Positions 63,167-64,000 of a stretch of 64,000 nucleotides of DNA are shown piece by piece. The DNA is taken from contig NZ_LQGV01000003.1 in the NCBI RefSeq assembly GCF_001620065.1, positions 1,054,001 through 1,118,000 on the forward strand, written 5' to 3'. Source of the DNA: Microbacterium sp. TNHR37B. GTDB taxonomy: Bacteria > Actinomycetota > Actinomycetes > Actinomycetales > Microbacteriaceae. The number at the start of each line of letters is the position of its first letter. The first letter of the stretch is position 1. Made by a program: the position numbers and the translations under genes. The notes below the pieces were generated by a model. It saw nothing but the letters and a program-made list of their open reading frames with translations. It did no database searches and had not been told where the DNA came from.

Positions 63167-64000
63167 ATGACCACCATCGACTCCACCCTGGAGATCTCGG
63201 ACGGGCGCTTCCACGCGCTCCTCGGCCCCGAGCCGCTCCCCGCGTTCGACGACACCGGCGAGCTGGAGGCCACGTGGGGCCGCCGCTGGGGGGCCGCCGA
63301 CGAGGTCAGCCGACTTCGCTCCGTGCTGGTGCGCCGGCCGAGCCCGGGCCTGGCCGACATCCGCGCAGACGCCTACTCCGACGACCTCGACGCCCTCGTC
63401 GACCCGGCGCTGCGCTGGTACTGGACGGGACGCGAGACCCCCGACCTCGATCGCGTGGCCGCCGAGCATGACGGCCTCGTCGACACCCTGCGCGCCCACG
63501 GCGTCGAGGTGCACGTGGCCGACGAGCTGCCCCGCACCTTCACCAAGTCGATCTACACGCGCGACCCGCTCGTCACGATCCCCGGAGGCGCGATCATCGG
63601 CCGGCTCGCCGCGCGGGTACGCCGCGGTGAGGAGCAGTCGATCACGGCGGCCGTCGCCGGCGCGGGGATGCCGATCCTCGGGACGATCACCGGGTCGGGC
63701 CTCGTGGAGGGCGGCACCTTCGTCAAGGTCCGTCGCGACACCGCGTTCTTCGGCACGTCGGTGCGCTGCAACCCGGAGGGCTATCGCCAGCTCGCGCGGC
63801 TGCTGGAGCCGCACGGCATCACGCTGCACCGCTTCTCGCTGCCGGGCTACCTCATCCACCTCGACATGTGCTCGTCGATGCTCGACGACGACCTGGCCCT
63901 GGTCAATCCGCGGCTCGCCCCGTACGACTACATGAACGCCCTGCGCGAGCTCGACGTCGAACTGGTCGAGGTGCATCCGTCGGAGGAGTGGGCGTGCAAC
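63167..64000 (+). CDS. Amidinotransferase/DDAH-family guanidino hydrolase, partial at window end
   Basis: At least 278 residues are open from ATG 63167 (Shine-Dalgarno AGAGAGGA) to the window edge. The pentein-fold signatures are ELEATWGRRWGAADEVSRLRSVLVRRP, TFTKSIYTRDPLVTIPGGAIIGRL, SGLVEGGTFVKV, and IHLDMCSSMLDDDLALV (substrate and catalytic His/Asp region). The catalytic cysteine lies beyond the window. Relatives cleave guanidino groups from arginine-like compounds, which fits the decarboxylase and transporter upstream. Confidence 0.85.
   Translation, partial: MTTIDSTLEISDGRFHALLGPEPLPAFDDTGELEATWGRRWGAADEVSRLRSVLVRRPSPGLADIRADAYSDDLDALVDPALRWYWTGRETPDLDRVAAEHDGLVDTLRAHGVEVHVADELPRTFTKSIYTRDPLVTIPGGAIIGRLAARVRRGEEQSITAAVAGAGMPILGTITGSGLVEGGTFVKVRRDTAFFGTSVRCNPEGYRQLARLLEPHGITLHRFSLPGYLIHLDMCSSMLDDDLALVNPRLAPYDYMNALRELDVELVEVHPSEEWACN

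Overview
This is a GC-rich window, about 70% by eye, with GTG and TTG starts, many ATGA and TGATG start/stop overlaps, several probable leaderless promoters, and CmtR, CsoR and Lrp/AsnC-type regulators. It fits a Gram-positive actinobacterium, most likely Microbacteriaceae (Microbacterium or a relative). That placement is inferred from protein character, not from a search.

Region 1 (1-27.7 kb) is a copper-resistance island. It opens with the tail of a probable csoR, then copZ, copA (CPC-type ATPase) and a YHS protein. A nuclease-fold protein and a frameshifted hydrolase follow. On the minus strand lie lnt and a flavoprotein oxidoreductase. Next come a DUF4396-multicopper oxidase fusion behind a CsoR-like operator and a minus-strand block (18.1 to 10.5 kb) of M23 peptidase, lgt, resB, ccsB, a 2-TM protein, tlpA, ccdA and a broken membrane gene. 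Two divergent small membrane proteins sit over two further CsoR-like sites. The plus strand then carries a DUF305 lipoprotein, a BNR-type lipoprotein, a phosphoketolase, an unusual CPD-type ATPase and a second multicopper oxidase.

Region 2 (27.8-50.6 kb) is a second metal module bounded by imperfect direct repeats of about 130 bp. It has an arsenite-permease-like transporter, cmtR, a small CC-motif protein and a ctpG-like SPC ATPase. A second, non-identical copy of the envelope-maturation set follows: DsbA-like, flavoprotein, CopC, zinc-ribbon protein, lspA, tlpA, ccdA, resB, ctaG, lnt, two M23 proteins, ccsB and a copD-ctaG fusion. It ends with a Zn/Cd ATPase divergent from a SmtB/CzrA-like repressor.

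Region 3 (50.6-55.2 kb) is scarred: a GNAT enzyme, an IS481-like end remnant, a VOC/MerR pair, and a truncated lysE joined directly to a 5'-truncated secreted carbohydrate-binding/Ig-like protein.

Region 4 (55.3-64 kb) looks like ordinary chromosome: a Fic protein, then a two-domain Lrp/AsnC regulator divergent from an operon with an amino-acid ABC transporter, a zinc dehydrogenase, an AruI-like ThDP decarboxylase and a partial amidinohydrolase. The operon suggests arginine or guanidino-compound catabolism.

Taken together, regions 1 and 2 pair metal export (four P1B ATPases) and copper oxidation with a near-complete outside-of-membrane maturation kit. The kit covers lipoprotein acylation and signal cleavage, thiol redox, System II haem ligation and wall remodelling.
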